Assembly (NCBI GenBank): GCA_947176545.1
Contig: CAMWRB010000101.1
Coordinates: 1 to 5,471 of the forward strand
Origin: an uncultured Porphyromonadaceae bacterium
Lineage (GTDB): Bacteria; Bacteroidota; Bacteroidia; Bacteroidales; Muribaculaceae
Reading direction: 5' to 3'
Length of the DNA: 5,471 bases
Shown: one piece after another, positions 1 to 5,471 of the stretch
Position numbering within the stretch: position 1 is the stretch's first letter
Layout of the letters: every line of letters begins with the position of its first letter
Notes under the pieces: model-generated
Databases searched by the model: none
The model's input: only the letters and a program-made list of their open reading frames with translations
What the model was told of the DNA's origin: nothing
Made by a program: the position numbers and the translations under genes

Positions 1-552
1 CCCTCGGAAGTGGTTAAAAAACTCAAACCCGTCGGGGAGATATCCGTACCGTTCCCCATGTTGGATATTGGCGCAAGCCGTGGTGTCTCCGCATGGAAAG
101 GCAACGACCTGCAGCGTGAGGCCCTTAATAAGCTCTATTCTGTCGGTGAGCGCGTAAATCTCGGCTCTGACCGTCGCCTTAAACTGGATTGGGAATACCT
201 GCAGAGTTCCGACCACTTCTATTACATGGCAACCGGCAAAACGGCTGAAGCGGCTTTCAGTCCGTATGATTCACCATTCTCCGCATTCACCAACTATATG
301 AATGTTCTGGCAGACTTTATCGTCAGAGTCGAGGAACAATTCCCTGAAGAGATTGGAAATGAAGAACTCAATTCATTGCTGCTGACCATACGCAATCAGG
401 CCTCAGAGATAAATTCACTCAAAAAGGAGGTTAAAACTCTCCGCACCAATATTGAGAATAACGATGAGGTTCCGGCTGTAATTCCCGAAAAGGTCGAGAA
501 AAAAGCTACCGCCCGGAAAGTCGTGAAGAGCAGCAAAACTTCCAAGAAATAA
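1..552 (+). CDS. GH57 family alpha-amylase-like glycoside hydrolase, C-terminal part (5' end outside window)
   Basis: The frame is open from base 1 and ends at TAA 550-552, giving the last 183 residues of a longer protein. The GTG at base 10 lies inside this open frame and is not the real start. GH57 enzymes hydrolyse or rearrange alpha-1,4-glucans; in Bacteroides such a gene commonly sits with glycogen debranching enzyme and glycosyltransferase genes, which would lie upstream here (family knowledge, not visible). The recognisable part is the conserved C-terminal block: a SAWKGNDLQREALNKLY helix, then SSDHFYYM (bases 205-228), then FSPYDSPFSAFTNYMNVLADF (about bases 256-318), as in Bacteroidales GH57 alpha-amylases. 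The catalytic residues lie in the missing N-terminal part. After the domain comes a short probable coiled coil (about bases 364-460, SEINSLKKEVKTLR) and a Lys-rich, low-complexity tail (EKVEKKATARK to SSKTSKK). No signal peptide can be judged. The family call is strong; the exact substrate is not determinable. Confidence 0.85.
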   Translation, partial: PSEVVKKLKPVGEISVPFPMLDIGASRGVSAWKGNDLQREALNKLYSVGERVNLGSDRRLKLDWEYLQSSDHFYYMATGKTAEAAFSPYDSPFSAFTNYMNVLADFIVRVEEQFPEEIGNEELNSLLLTIRNQASEINSLKKEVKTLRTNIENNDEVPAVIPEKVEKKATARKVVKSSKTSKK

Positions 553-607
553 CCCGAATCTATTTCTGACGTCTGTAGCTTAACACTCAAAACGTTGAAA
601 TATCAAT

Positions 608-660
608 ATCCCCTGACACACCCGATTAAAACGAGGGGTGTGTCAGGGGATTCTTTTATA
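608..660 (+). terminator. Rho-independent terminator after the GH57 gene
   Basis: A perfect 16-bp inverted repeat pairs 608-623 (core CCCCTGACACACCC) with 636-651, around a 12-nt loop (624-635). A T-rich run, TTCTTTTATA, follows the right arm. It begins 55 bases after the GH57 stop codon, so it should end that transcription unit and isolate it from the helicase. The reverse strand has no comparable T-run beyond the left arm, so it looks one-directional. Confidence 0.92.
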
Positions 661-690
661 AATGCTTACATTGTATTCTCTCTCAGTCCA

Positions 691-774
691 AACATTCCGT
701 GTTCGAACGAAATTTCTTAATTAATGTTATCGGATATGAGTTTTAACATTTGTTATGTTGATTGTTTCGGATAT
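691..774. repeat. Cluster of short direct and inverted motifs upstream of the helicase promoter
   Basis: Two kinds of repeated motif lie just upstream of the predicted -7 box. A near-identical direct repeat, TGTTATCGGATAT (725-737) and TGTTTCGGATAT (763-774), differs by one inserted base and has CGGATAT copies 37 bp apart. AACATT or its complement appears at 691-696 (AACATT), 723-728 (AATGTT), 745-750 (AACATT) and 755-759 (ATGTT). The last two form the symmetric site AACAT-ttgtt-ATGTT (745-759). The region is AT-rich, so part of this may be chance. Position and spacing suggest regulator binding sites, which is inference only; no known regulator was recognised. Confidence 0.35.
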
Positions 775-787
775 TTACCGTATTATC

Positions 788-798
788 ATTATCTTTGT
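788..798 (+). promoter_or_regulatory. Predicted Bacteroidota-type promoter (-7 box) for the helicase-protease unit
   Basis: TATCTTTG at 790-797 matches the TAnnTTTG -7 element used by the Bacteroidota primary sigma factor. The expected -33 TTG is weak: the nearest, at 762-764, leaves 25 bases before the box, a little more than the usual 17-23. Transcription would start near 802-805, giving a leader of about 60 nt before the ATG at 864. The same 11-mer, ATTATCTTTGT, recurs in front of the tRNA-Gly gene, which supports it being a real promoter element. Confidence 0.65.
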
Positions 799-863
799 AA
801 TCAATAACCTGTCATCACCACGTATTGCGTTAGTGTGAAACGGAAACACCCTGAATTTTACTG
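798..863 (+). other. Predicted 5' leader of the helicase mRNA; rest of the 553-863 gap
   Basis: The 311-base gap between the GH57 stop and the helicase ATG holds the terminator, the motif cluster, the -7 box and this leader. I see no small ORF worth calling, no tRNA-like fold and no recognisable riboswitch. The bases just before the ATG (CTGAATTTTACTG) contain no Shine-Dalgarno sequence, as is usual in this phylum. An in-frame TGA at 852-854 rules out an ATG start further upstream. Confidence 0.5.
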
Positions 864-3149
864 ATGAATACCCCGCCCAAACCTCAGTCATACCCCTGTC
901 CGGACTCTAACCTGATGTTCACTCTCGATGTCTGTGAACCGGCCGTTGATAATATGGAGCCGTTAGAGATGGCGACCCGACTGATTTGTTCCACGGGCGT
1001 AAATCTGTTTCTGACGGGTAAGGCGGGCACCGGCAAGACAACATTCCTACGGAAATTGCCGGAACTTACCGACAAACGTATGGTTGTGCTGGCACCTACG
1101 GGTGTTGCGGCCATCAATGCCGGCGGAAGTACTATTCACTCTTTCTTCCAGCTCTCTTTCGCCCCCTTTATCCCCGGCTCCGGATTCTCTGAACGGGAGA
1201 GGAAACCTTTCAAGTTCAATAGGATGAAAAGGCGTATCATCCGCACTCTCGACCTGCTTGTCATTGACGAGATTTCGATGGTGCGCCCCGATGTACTCGA
1301 CGCGGTAGATGACGCACTCAGACGATTTCGCGGCAACAGCAGGCCGTTCGGTGGTGTACAGCTTCTGCTGATTGGCGACTTGAGGCAGCTCGCACCGGTC
1401 GTTCAACCGGATGAATGGGAGTTGCTCTCAAAGCATTATTCATCACCATATTTTTTTGAAAGTCACGCGCTGAGAGAAGCAGGTTATGTTACTGTCGAAC
1501 TAACAAAGGTTTTTCGTCAGCAGGATGAGACATTTGTCAATATACTGAACAGTGTCCGTGACAACGCGGCTACTCCGGAAACACTGCGGCTCCTTAACAA
1601 TAGGGTCGTAGCTCATGAGGAGATTGAGGCACAAACCGGCATTATAAGACTTACCACTCACAATTATTTGGCTGACCGCATCAACAGTAGCAAACTTGCC
1701 GCCATCGACCGTCCGGAATACACCTATACTGCTCAGGTTGAGGGTATATTCCCCGAATACTCATATCCGGTCGATGAACATCTCAAACTTAAGGTCGACG
1801 CTCAGGTGATGTTTACCAAGAATGACCCAGGACCTGATAAACAGTATTACAACGGACTCATAGGAACTGTAAGTGCATTGGAGGAGGATAGGGTCTACGT
1901 GACGACAATGGAGGAATCGCCTCGCGAACTCACTGTTGCTCCGGTGAGTTGGGATAATGTAAAATACACTCTCGACGCCAAAAGCGGCGAGATACTCAAT
2001 CAACTTGAAGGGAGCTTCACTCAGATACCGCTGCGCACAGCCTGGGCTATCACTATCCATAAGAGCCAGGGTCTCACATTTGACAAGGCGGTAATCGACG
2101 CTTCCCGTTCTTTCGCGCCGGGACAGACATACGTCGCTCTCTCACGCTGCCGCACACTGGAGGGAGTCTATCTCGAATCTCCGTTATCTCCTTCAGCTAT
2201 AATGACTGATGGAGTGGTGAGTCAATTTATCTCGGCACAGTCAAGACTTGTTCCCGACGAGACTACTTTGCAACATTTTGCAGACTCATATTACACCGCC
2301 ATACTGCATGAGCTTTTTGACCTGAAGATGTTGGCACACAGCTTTGACGGGCTCCACAGAGTTGTCGTCACCGAACTTGCCACACAGTATCCGCGGTTGG
2401 TCGCGCAGGTAGATGAGATGAAACTCAAACTCGAAAGTGACATTTTACCTGTAGCCGAAAAATTTCACGCCCTTATAAATGCACTCTCTCCGTACCGGCG
2501 AACCAATGCCGAAGCTGAGAAGAGACTGAATCAGAAAATAGAGGGAGGCGCCAAATTCTTCAATAACTTTATCTCGGAATTAATCAAACTTGTCAAGTTA
2601 ATTCCCGTCAATATCGATAACCAACAGGTCAAGAAGCGCCTGATAGCGACAATCGACGAATGCAGCGAGACGGCGCAGATGATGTACGGATTGATGAGAG
2701 AATATAGTGCCCGGCCGTTTGATACCGACAACTATCTCAGGCTTAGAGCACGTATATTGCTTGACATGGATAACGTTACGGGTGTTCGTACGAAACGTAT
2801 ATCGCCGCGCCCCGGCACCGGTAAAAGAATATTTGTCATTGATACACCTCAAAAAAATGATGAGGAGGATGCGTCCGGACAGGAACAGAATATTACGGCG
2901 CAACCGTCGGCACACCTTGAAGACATCCGCAATCCTCATATTTATGACCGACTCCGCATATGGCGTCAAAATAAGAGCATTCAACTCAATAATCTTCCCG
3001 TCTTCATGATACTCTCCAATAAAGCATTGATGGCATTGGCGGCCGCCATGCCTGAGGATGTCGGACAGCTGAAAAATGTACACGGATTTGGTAAAAAAAA
3101 GATAGCTGCATACGGGGAGGAACTAATAGAACTGATATGGCAGAAATAA
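864..3149 (+). CDS. PIF1-family SF1 DNA helicase with C-terminal HRDC domain
   Basis: Predicted ATP-dependent 5'-3' DNA helicase (PIF1/RecD-like superfamily 1B), cytoplasmic, expected to act on replication forks, G-quadruplexes or recombination intermediates (family knowledge). Visible motifs: Walker A GKAGTGKT (residues 52-59), motif Ia APTGVAAINAGG then STIHSFF (77-95), Walker B DEIS (135-138), motif III GDLRQLAPV (171-179), motif IV ELTKVFRQ (212-219), YYNGLIGTV (328-336), motif V AWAITIHKSQGLTFD (393-407) and motif VI TYVALSRCR (422-430), whose arginines should contact ATP. Residues about 455-650 are a largely helical region of unknown role. An acidic low-complexity linker (about 660-690) follows, then an HRDC domain (about 691-761, ending in NVHGFGKKKIAAYGEELIELIWQK-like sequence), a nucleic-acid-binding module best known from RecQ. 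The ATG at 864 is the first after an in-frame TGA; M18 or M31 remain possible starts because the first 30 residues look unconserved. All helicase motifs are intact. It is the first gene of a unit with the overlapping protease. Confidence 0.93.
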   Translation: MNTPPKPQSYPCPDSNLMFTLDVCEPAVDNMEPLEMATRLICSTGVNLFLTGKAGTGKTTFLRKLPELTDKRMVVLAPTGVAAINAGGSTIHSFFQLSFAPFIPGSGFSERERKPFKFNRMKRRIIRTLDLLVIDEISMVRPDVLDAVDDALRRFRGNSRPFGGVQLLLIGDLRQLAPVVQPDEWELLSKHYSSPYFFESHALREAGYVTVELTKVFRQQDETFVNILNSVRDNAATPETLRLLNNRVVAHEEIEAQTGIIRLTTHNYLADRINSSKLAAIDRPEYTYTAQVEGIFPEYSYPVDEHLKLKVDAQVMFTKNDPGPDKQYYNGLIGTVSALEEDRVYVTTMEESPRELTVAPVSWDNVKYTLDAKSGEILNQLEGSFTQIPLRTAWAITIHKSQGLTFDKAVIDASRSFAPGQTYVALSRCRTLEGVYLESPLSPSAIMTDGVVSQFISAQSRLVPDETTLQHFADSYYTAILHELFDLKMLAHSFDGLHRVVVTELATQYPRLVAQVDEMKLKLESDILPVAEKFHALINALSPYRRTNAEAEKRLNQKIEGGAKFFNNFISELIKLVKLIPVNIDNQQVKKRLIATIDECSETAQMMYGLMREYSARPFDTDNYLRLRARILLDMDNVTGVRTKRISPRPGTGKRIFVIDTPQKNDEEDASGQEQNITAQPSAHLEDIRNPHIYDRLRIWRQNKSIQLNNLPVFMILSNKALMALAAAMPEDVGQLKNVHGFGKKKIAAYGEELIELIWQK
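3137..3149 (+). other. 13-base overlap of helicase stop and protease start
   Basis: The protease ATG (3137-3139) lies 13 bases inside the helicase frame, whose TAA is at 3147-3149, in a different reading frame. No separate promoter box of the TAnnTTTG type was seen in the helicase 3' end. This supports co-transcription and suggests that protease translation depends on ribosomes terminating on the helicase. Confidence 0.8.
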
Positions 3150-5356
3150 TAAAGAAATATATAAGACCTCAACTTTTATTGTCAGTACTCATTTTCTCGT
3201 TGGTATGCTTTGGATTTTCAGAGGCAAATGCCGATGACTATCGGGCTGAGATAATAGAATTGTCTTCGGATGATTATAAAACAGAAATTGATGAATTGGC
3301 CGGACATGGTGTTATCGTACTGCGGCATCGCGACGAATTGGCGTTATGTCTTATCCCGACATCCTCTCACCCCCAGTCGGCAAGACAACTTTTAAAACGG
3401 AAAGAGTCGGCACGCCGTGATAATGAAAATCGTTCAAAGCGAAGCTTTACCGTACCGACACTCCGCACGGCTCATCAATGGTATGACGCTCACGACATTC
3501 ATACCGGAGTTGCAGGCACTCCCTACGACGGTTCCGGGGTCATTGTCGGATTTTGCGATTTGGGTTTCGACGCGTCGCATATTGCATTCCAACGTCCGGA
3601 CGGTTCTTGCAGAGTGGTCAGGAGTGTACAGTATATCGAGTCGGAGGGTCATCGTATAGTATGTGACACACCGGAGGCAATCCGCCAATGGCAGACAGAC
3701 CGGGACACACATACTCACGCTACACATGTCGCCGGTATTATGGCCGGCTCATATATCGCTGACGGATTGGGAGGAGCGGCTCCCGGAGCAGAGATTGTAG
3801 CTACGACAAGCGAGCTCACCGAGGTCGGATTGTTGGCAGGCGTAGAGGACATTATCGAGTATGCGCATTCCGTCGGAAAGCCCTGCGTAATCAATCTGTC
3901 AGTCGGCAATTATCTCGGTCCGCATGATGGCACATCCCTGTTTTCACGATATCTTGACAAGTGCGGCCATGATGCAATAATATGTATCTCCTCGGGCAAT
4001 GAGGGTAAAAGTCTCAACACTTTCGACGTTACATTCAGCGAGACGCATCCCGACATGACTTTCCGGCTTACGAGCCTTGTCGGTCTGAATCTTGAACTGT
4101 ATGGAGCGGTCGATTTATGGATGTCGGATGATACGGCTGCCAATATCGCCCCGATGGTCGTCGATTCAACCAATAACAGGATAGTCTGCGAATTACCCGC
4201 TGTCGATTTTCTTGAGACACCGGTTGTCATAATCGTCACCGATATGAACGAGGATGATATTGAGGATATACCGGGCGTAACAGTCATCCATTCTCCCGAA
4301 TTGGCTCAATACTTTGATGGTAATATACTCCTGTCCGGACGGCGTGAGCAATCCAACGGCCGATACCACGTCTGTATGGAGTATGACGTCACGACAGAAA
4401 TCAAAACCGAGGGGAAACCGTGGGGACGTTACCTGCTTGGAGGTCGTGTCATATCAGTTCCGGGTGCACACGCCGATATTTATGCCGACGGCATATACAG
4501 TGCCTTTTCCAAATTTCCGGGTTCATATTTCCAGCCCGGCAGCATTCATTCCGTAAGCGACCTTGCTACAGGACGTAATGTGCTCTGCGTGGGGATGTAT
4601 AACAATAATAAAGAACTGAAAATGCACAACGGTGAGATGTTCACGGTCAATGAGCCGGAAGGAGAAATATCCTCTTACTCCGGATACGGCACACTTATAG
4701 ACGGTCGTATTCTCCCGCACACCTCCGGACCGGGTATGCCCGTTGAGTCGGCATACAGTTCTCCTTTCCTCGCCAATCCTGACAACGTATGGCATCTGGG
4801 TCGTACCACCCTCGCGACTCGTGGCGACGGCCAACCGACCGATATACAGATACCCCCCGAGGAGAGCGCGACCTATCATCCGGAATACTTCTACTGGGGA
4901 CCAGACGGTGGCACATCCATGTCCACACCCTACGTGGCGGGGTATATAGCCACCTGGCTCGAAGCCAATCCCGATTTGAATATCGATGATATCAAGGGTA
5001 TCATCGCCAAAACCAACGACACATCCGGGCATTGCGATTACTCATACAATCCCCGCAACGGTCAGGGTTTCTTCCGTCCGGTAGAGGGTCTGCGCGAAGC
5101 CAAGTTCCTGTCCACACGCGTCACCCCCACTGTCGATTCTACCTCACAAATCCGTCTAATCGGTGACCGGTTGCATGTTTCGACATCCGCGTCACCGACC
5201 ACACATCAGACCTTGGAAATTTTAAATATATCGGGTCAGAAATGTCGTTATTACTCAATTTCATCGGATTATGAAGTTATAGACGTATCAACTCTTGCAC
5301 CCGGTATATACATAGCCGTTACGAAAAATGCTGCTTTTAAATTTTCAATTAATTAA
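3137..5356 (+). CDS. Secreted subtilisin-like (S8) serine protease with T9SS type A C-terminal sorting domain
   Basis: Predicted exported endopeptidase, moved by Sec to the periplasm and by the type IX system to the surface or outside. Residues 1-32 are a signal peptide: basic start (KKYIR), hydrophobic core about 12-28, cleavage likely after ANA (30-32). A propeptide-like region runs to about 105. The S8 domain holds Asp141 (VGFCDLGFD), His194 (THTHATHVAG, where the usual HGTH reads HATH), oxyanion Asn288 (SSGNEG) and nucleophile Ser594 (GGTSMSTP), so the catalytic set is complete. About 305 residues separate Asn288 from Ser594; much of this is an inserted, probably beta-rich domain (about 290-440), before the core resumes with NVLCVGMYN (481-489) and ISSYSGYG (511-518). 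Residues about 666-739 match a T9SS type A domain: LEILNISGQ, VIDVSTLAPGIYIAV and a terminal FKFSIN. The ATG at 3137 lies inside the helicase gene; the next Met is residue 202, and only this start gives a complete signal peptide. Substrate unknown. Confidence 0.92.
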   Translation: MAEIIKKYIRPQLLLSVLIFSLVCFGFSEANADDYRAEIIELSSDDYKTEIDELAGHGVIVLRHRDELALCLIPTSSHPQSARQLLKRKESARRDNENRSKRSFTVPTLRTAHQWYDAHDIHTGVAGTPYDGSGVIVGFCDLGFDASHIAFQRPDGSCRVVRSVQYIESEGHRIVCDTPEAIRQWQTDRDTHTHATHVAGIMAGSYIADGLGGAAPGAEIVATTSELTEVGLLAGVEDIIEYAHSVGKPCVINLSVGNYLGPHDGTSLFSRYLDKCGHDAIICISSGNEGKSLNTFDVTFSETHPDMTFRLTSLVGLNLELYGAVDLWMSDDTAANIAPMVVDSTNNRIVCELPAVDFLETPVVIIVTDMNEDDIEDIPGVTVIHSPELAQYFDGNILLSGRREQSNGRYHVCMEYDVTTEIKTEGKPWGRYLLGGRVISVPGAHADIYADGIYSAFSKFPGSYFQPGSIHSVSDLATGRNVLCVGMYNNNKELKMHNGEMFTVNEPEGEISSYSGYGTLIDGRILPHTSGPGMPVESAYSSPFLANPDNVWHLGRTTLATRGDGQPTDIQIPPEESATYHPEYFYWGPDGGTSMSTPYVAGYIATWLEANPDLNIDDIKGIIAKTNDTSGHCDYSYNPRNGQGFFRPVEGLREAKFLSTRVTPTVDSTSQIRLIGDRLHVSTSASPTTHQTLEILNISGQKCRYYSISSDYEVIDVSTLAPGIYIAVTKNAAFKFSIN
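3233..3304 (+). repeat. Tandem 12-residue duplication at the predicted mature N-terminus of the protease
   Basis: Two adjacent 36-base units encode DDYRAEIIELSS (residues 33-44) and DDYKTEIDELAG (45-56). Seven of twelve residues are identical, and R/K and S/A are conservative changes. The codons have diverged, so it is not a fresh duplication. The first unit begins exactly at the predicted signal-peptidase cleavage site. Confidence 0.6.
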
Positions 5357-5397
5357 AGATTTTGAGCTGAAAAGGAGTATTTTTGAAAAATAAATAT
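5357..5397 (+). other. AT-rich spacer between protease gene and tRNA promoter; no clear terminator
   Basis: This short stretch contains the odd palindrome ATTTTTGAAAAAT (5379-5391), which leaves no room for a hairpin loop, and no GC-rich stem followed by a T-run. A weak pairing of TTTTCA (5342-5347) with TGAAAA (5368-5373) across 20 bases is not convincing. Transcription of the protease gene may therefore read through into the tRNA or end by another mechanism. Confidence 0.45.
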
Positions 5398-5406
5398 TAT
5401 CTTTGT
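5396..5406 (+). promoter_or_regulatory. Predicted promoter -7 box for tRNA-Gly
   Basis: TATCTTTG at 5398-5405 matches the Bacteroidota TAnnTTTG element and shares the 11-mer ATTATCTTTGT with the box upstream of the helicase. A start about 5-7 bases downstream (near 5410-5412) would give the tRNA a leader of only a few bases. No TTG sits at the normal -33 distance; the nearest (5383-5385) leaves only 12 bases. Confidence 0.7.
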
Positions 5407-5417
5407 CACATCCAACC

Positions 5418-5471
5418 GCGGTAATAGCTCAGTTGGTAGAGCATCAGCTTCCCAAGCTGAGGGTCGCGGGT
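5418..5471 (+). tRNA. tRNA-Gly, anticodon CCC (3' end cut by window edge)
   Basis: The sequence folds as tRNA positions 1-54. It has acceptor strand GCGGTAA (5418-5424), then TA at positions 8-9. The D stem is GCTC/GAGC (5427-5430 with 5439-5442), with a loop containing GG. The anticodon stem TCAGC/GCTGA (5444-5448 with 5456-5460) closes a 7-base loop, TTCCCAA, placing anticodon CCC at 5451-5453. The variable region is GGGTC and the 5' T-stem strand is GCGGG (5466-5470). The T loop, the 3' half of the T stem and the acceptor 3' strand lie beyond the window. It should decode GGG glycine codons. Confidence 0.96.

Noticed and set aside
10..552. A complete 180-residue gene starting at GTG 10.
   Set aside because: The frame is open to base 1 and the product begins in the middle of a conserved GH57 C-terminal region, so this is the tail of a longer gene.
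701..708. GTTCGAAC palindrome as a possible LexA or other operator.
   Set aside because: It is only 8 bp, does not extend beyond the core, lies about 80 bases upstream of the -7 box, and matches no operator I can name for this phylum.
833..849. Small hairpin GTGT/ACAC in the helicase leader.
   Set aside because: The stem is only 4 bp with a long loop; too weak to call a structured regulatory element.
1047..1406. A 119-codon reverse-strand ORF over the helicase motor motifs.
   Set aside because: It lies opposite highly conserved Walker A to motif III codons, so its openness is a by-product of codon choice.
2811..2822. A second P-loop-like GTGK in the helicase (residues 651-654).
   Set aside because: It lacks the surrounding Walker A pattern and a partner Walker B, and sits in the linker; the true P-loop is at residues 52-59.
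2598..3083. A 161-codon reverse-strand ORF inside the helicase 3' half.
   Set aside because: It is a shadow of the helicase linker and HRDC coding region, and its translation resembles no known domain.
3137..3232. Lipoprotein signal for the protease, using Cys24.
   Set aside because: The residues before Cys24 (SLV) do not fit a lipobox, while ANA at 30-32 is a good signal peptidase I site, and T9SS cargo normally has the latter.
4523..5032. A 169-codon reverse-strand ORF inside the protease gene.
   Set aside because: It is antisense to the conserved subtilase core, including the catalytic Ser motif. Its translation shows no recognisable family and no promoter was seen for it.
5418..5471. 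tRNA gene as an integration site for a mobile element.
   Set aside because: There is no integrase, no direct repeat of the tRNA 3' end (which is outside the window) and no island-like content on the visible side.

Overview
The window comes from a member of the Bacteroidota, most likely order Bacteroidales. Four things point there. The first gene product has the C-terminus of a Bacteroidales-type GH57 alpha-amylase. The secreted protease ends in a type IX secretion (T9SS) type A sorting domain, a secretion system confined to this phylum. Two copies of the phylum's TAnnTTTG -7 promoter box precede genes, and no start codon has a convincing Shine-Dalgarno sequence. A gut lineage such as Muribaculaceae would fit, but that is an impression and not something the sequence proves.

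Layout, all on the + strand: (1) bases 1-552, the 3' part of a GH57 glycoside hydrolase gene whose 5' part lies outside the window, closed by a strong intrinsic terminator at 608-660. (2) An AT-rich intergenic stretch, 661-863, holding repeated short motifs and a TATCTTTG promoter box. (3) 864-3149, a complete 761-residue PIF1-type SF1 DNA helicase with a C-terminal HRDC domain. (4) 3137-5356, a complete 739-residue secreted subtilisin-family (S8) protease whose start overlaps the helicase 3' end by 13 bases. (5) A short AT-rich spacer with a second TATCTTTG box, leading directly into a tRNA-Gly(CCC) gene that the window edge cuts at position 54 of the tRNA.

The window therefore contains three transcription units: the tail of a glycogen/starch-metabolism gene, a helicase-protease bicistron, and a tRNA. 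The helicase (chromosome or nucleic-acid maintenance, cytoplasmic) and the protease (exported, T9SS cargo) have no obvious shared pathway. Their overlap implies co-transcription and probably coupled translation, not necessarily shared function. I see no insertion sequence, CRISPR array, prophage or recognisable defence system, and no broken gene. The points most worth a second look are the overlapping helicase/secreted-protease pair, the altered catalytic-His motif and large insertion in the protease, and the repeated motifs upstream of the helicase promoter.
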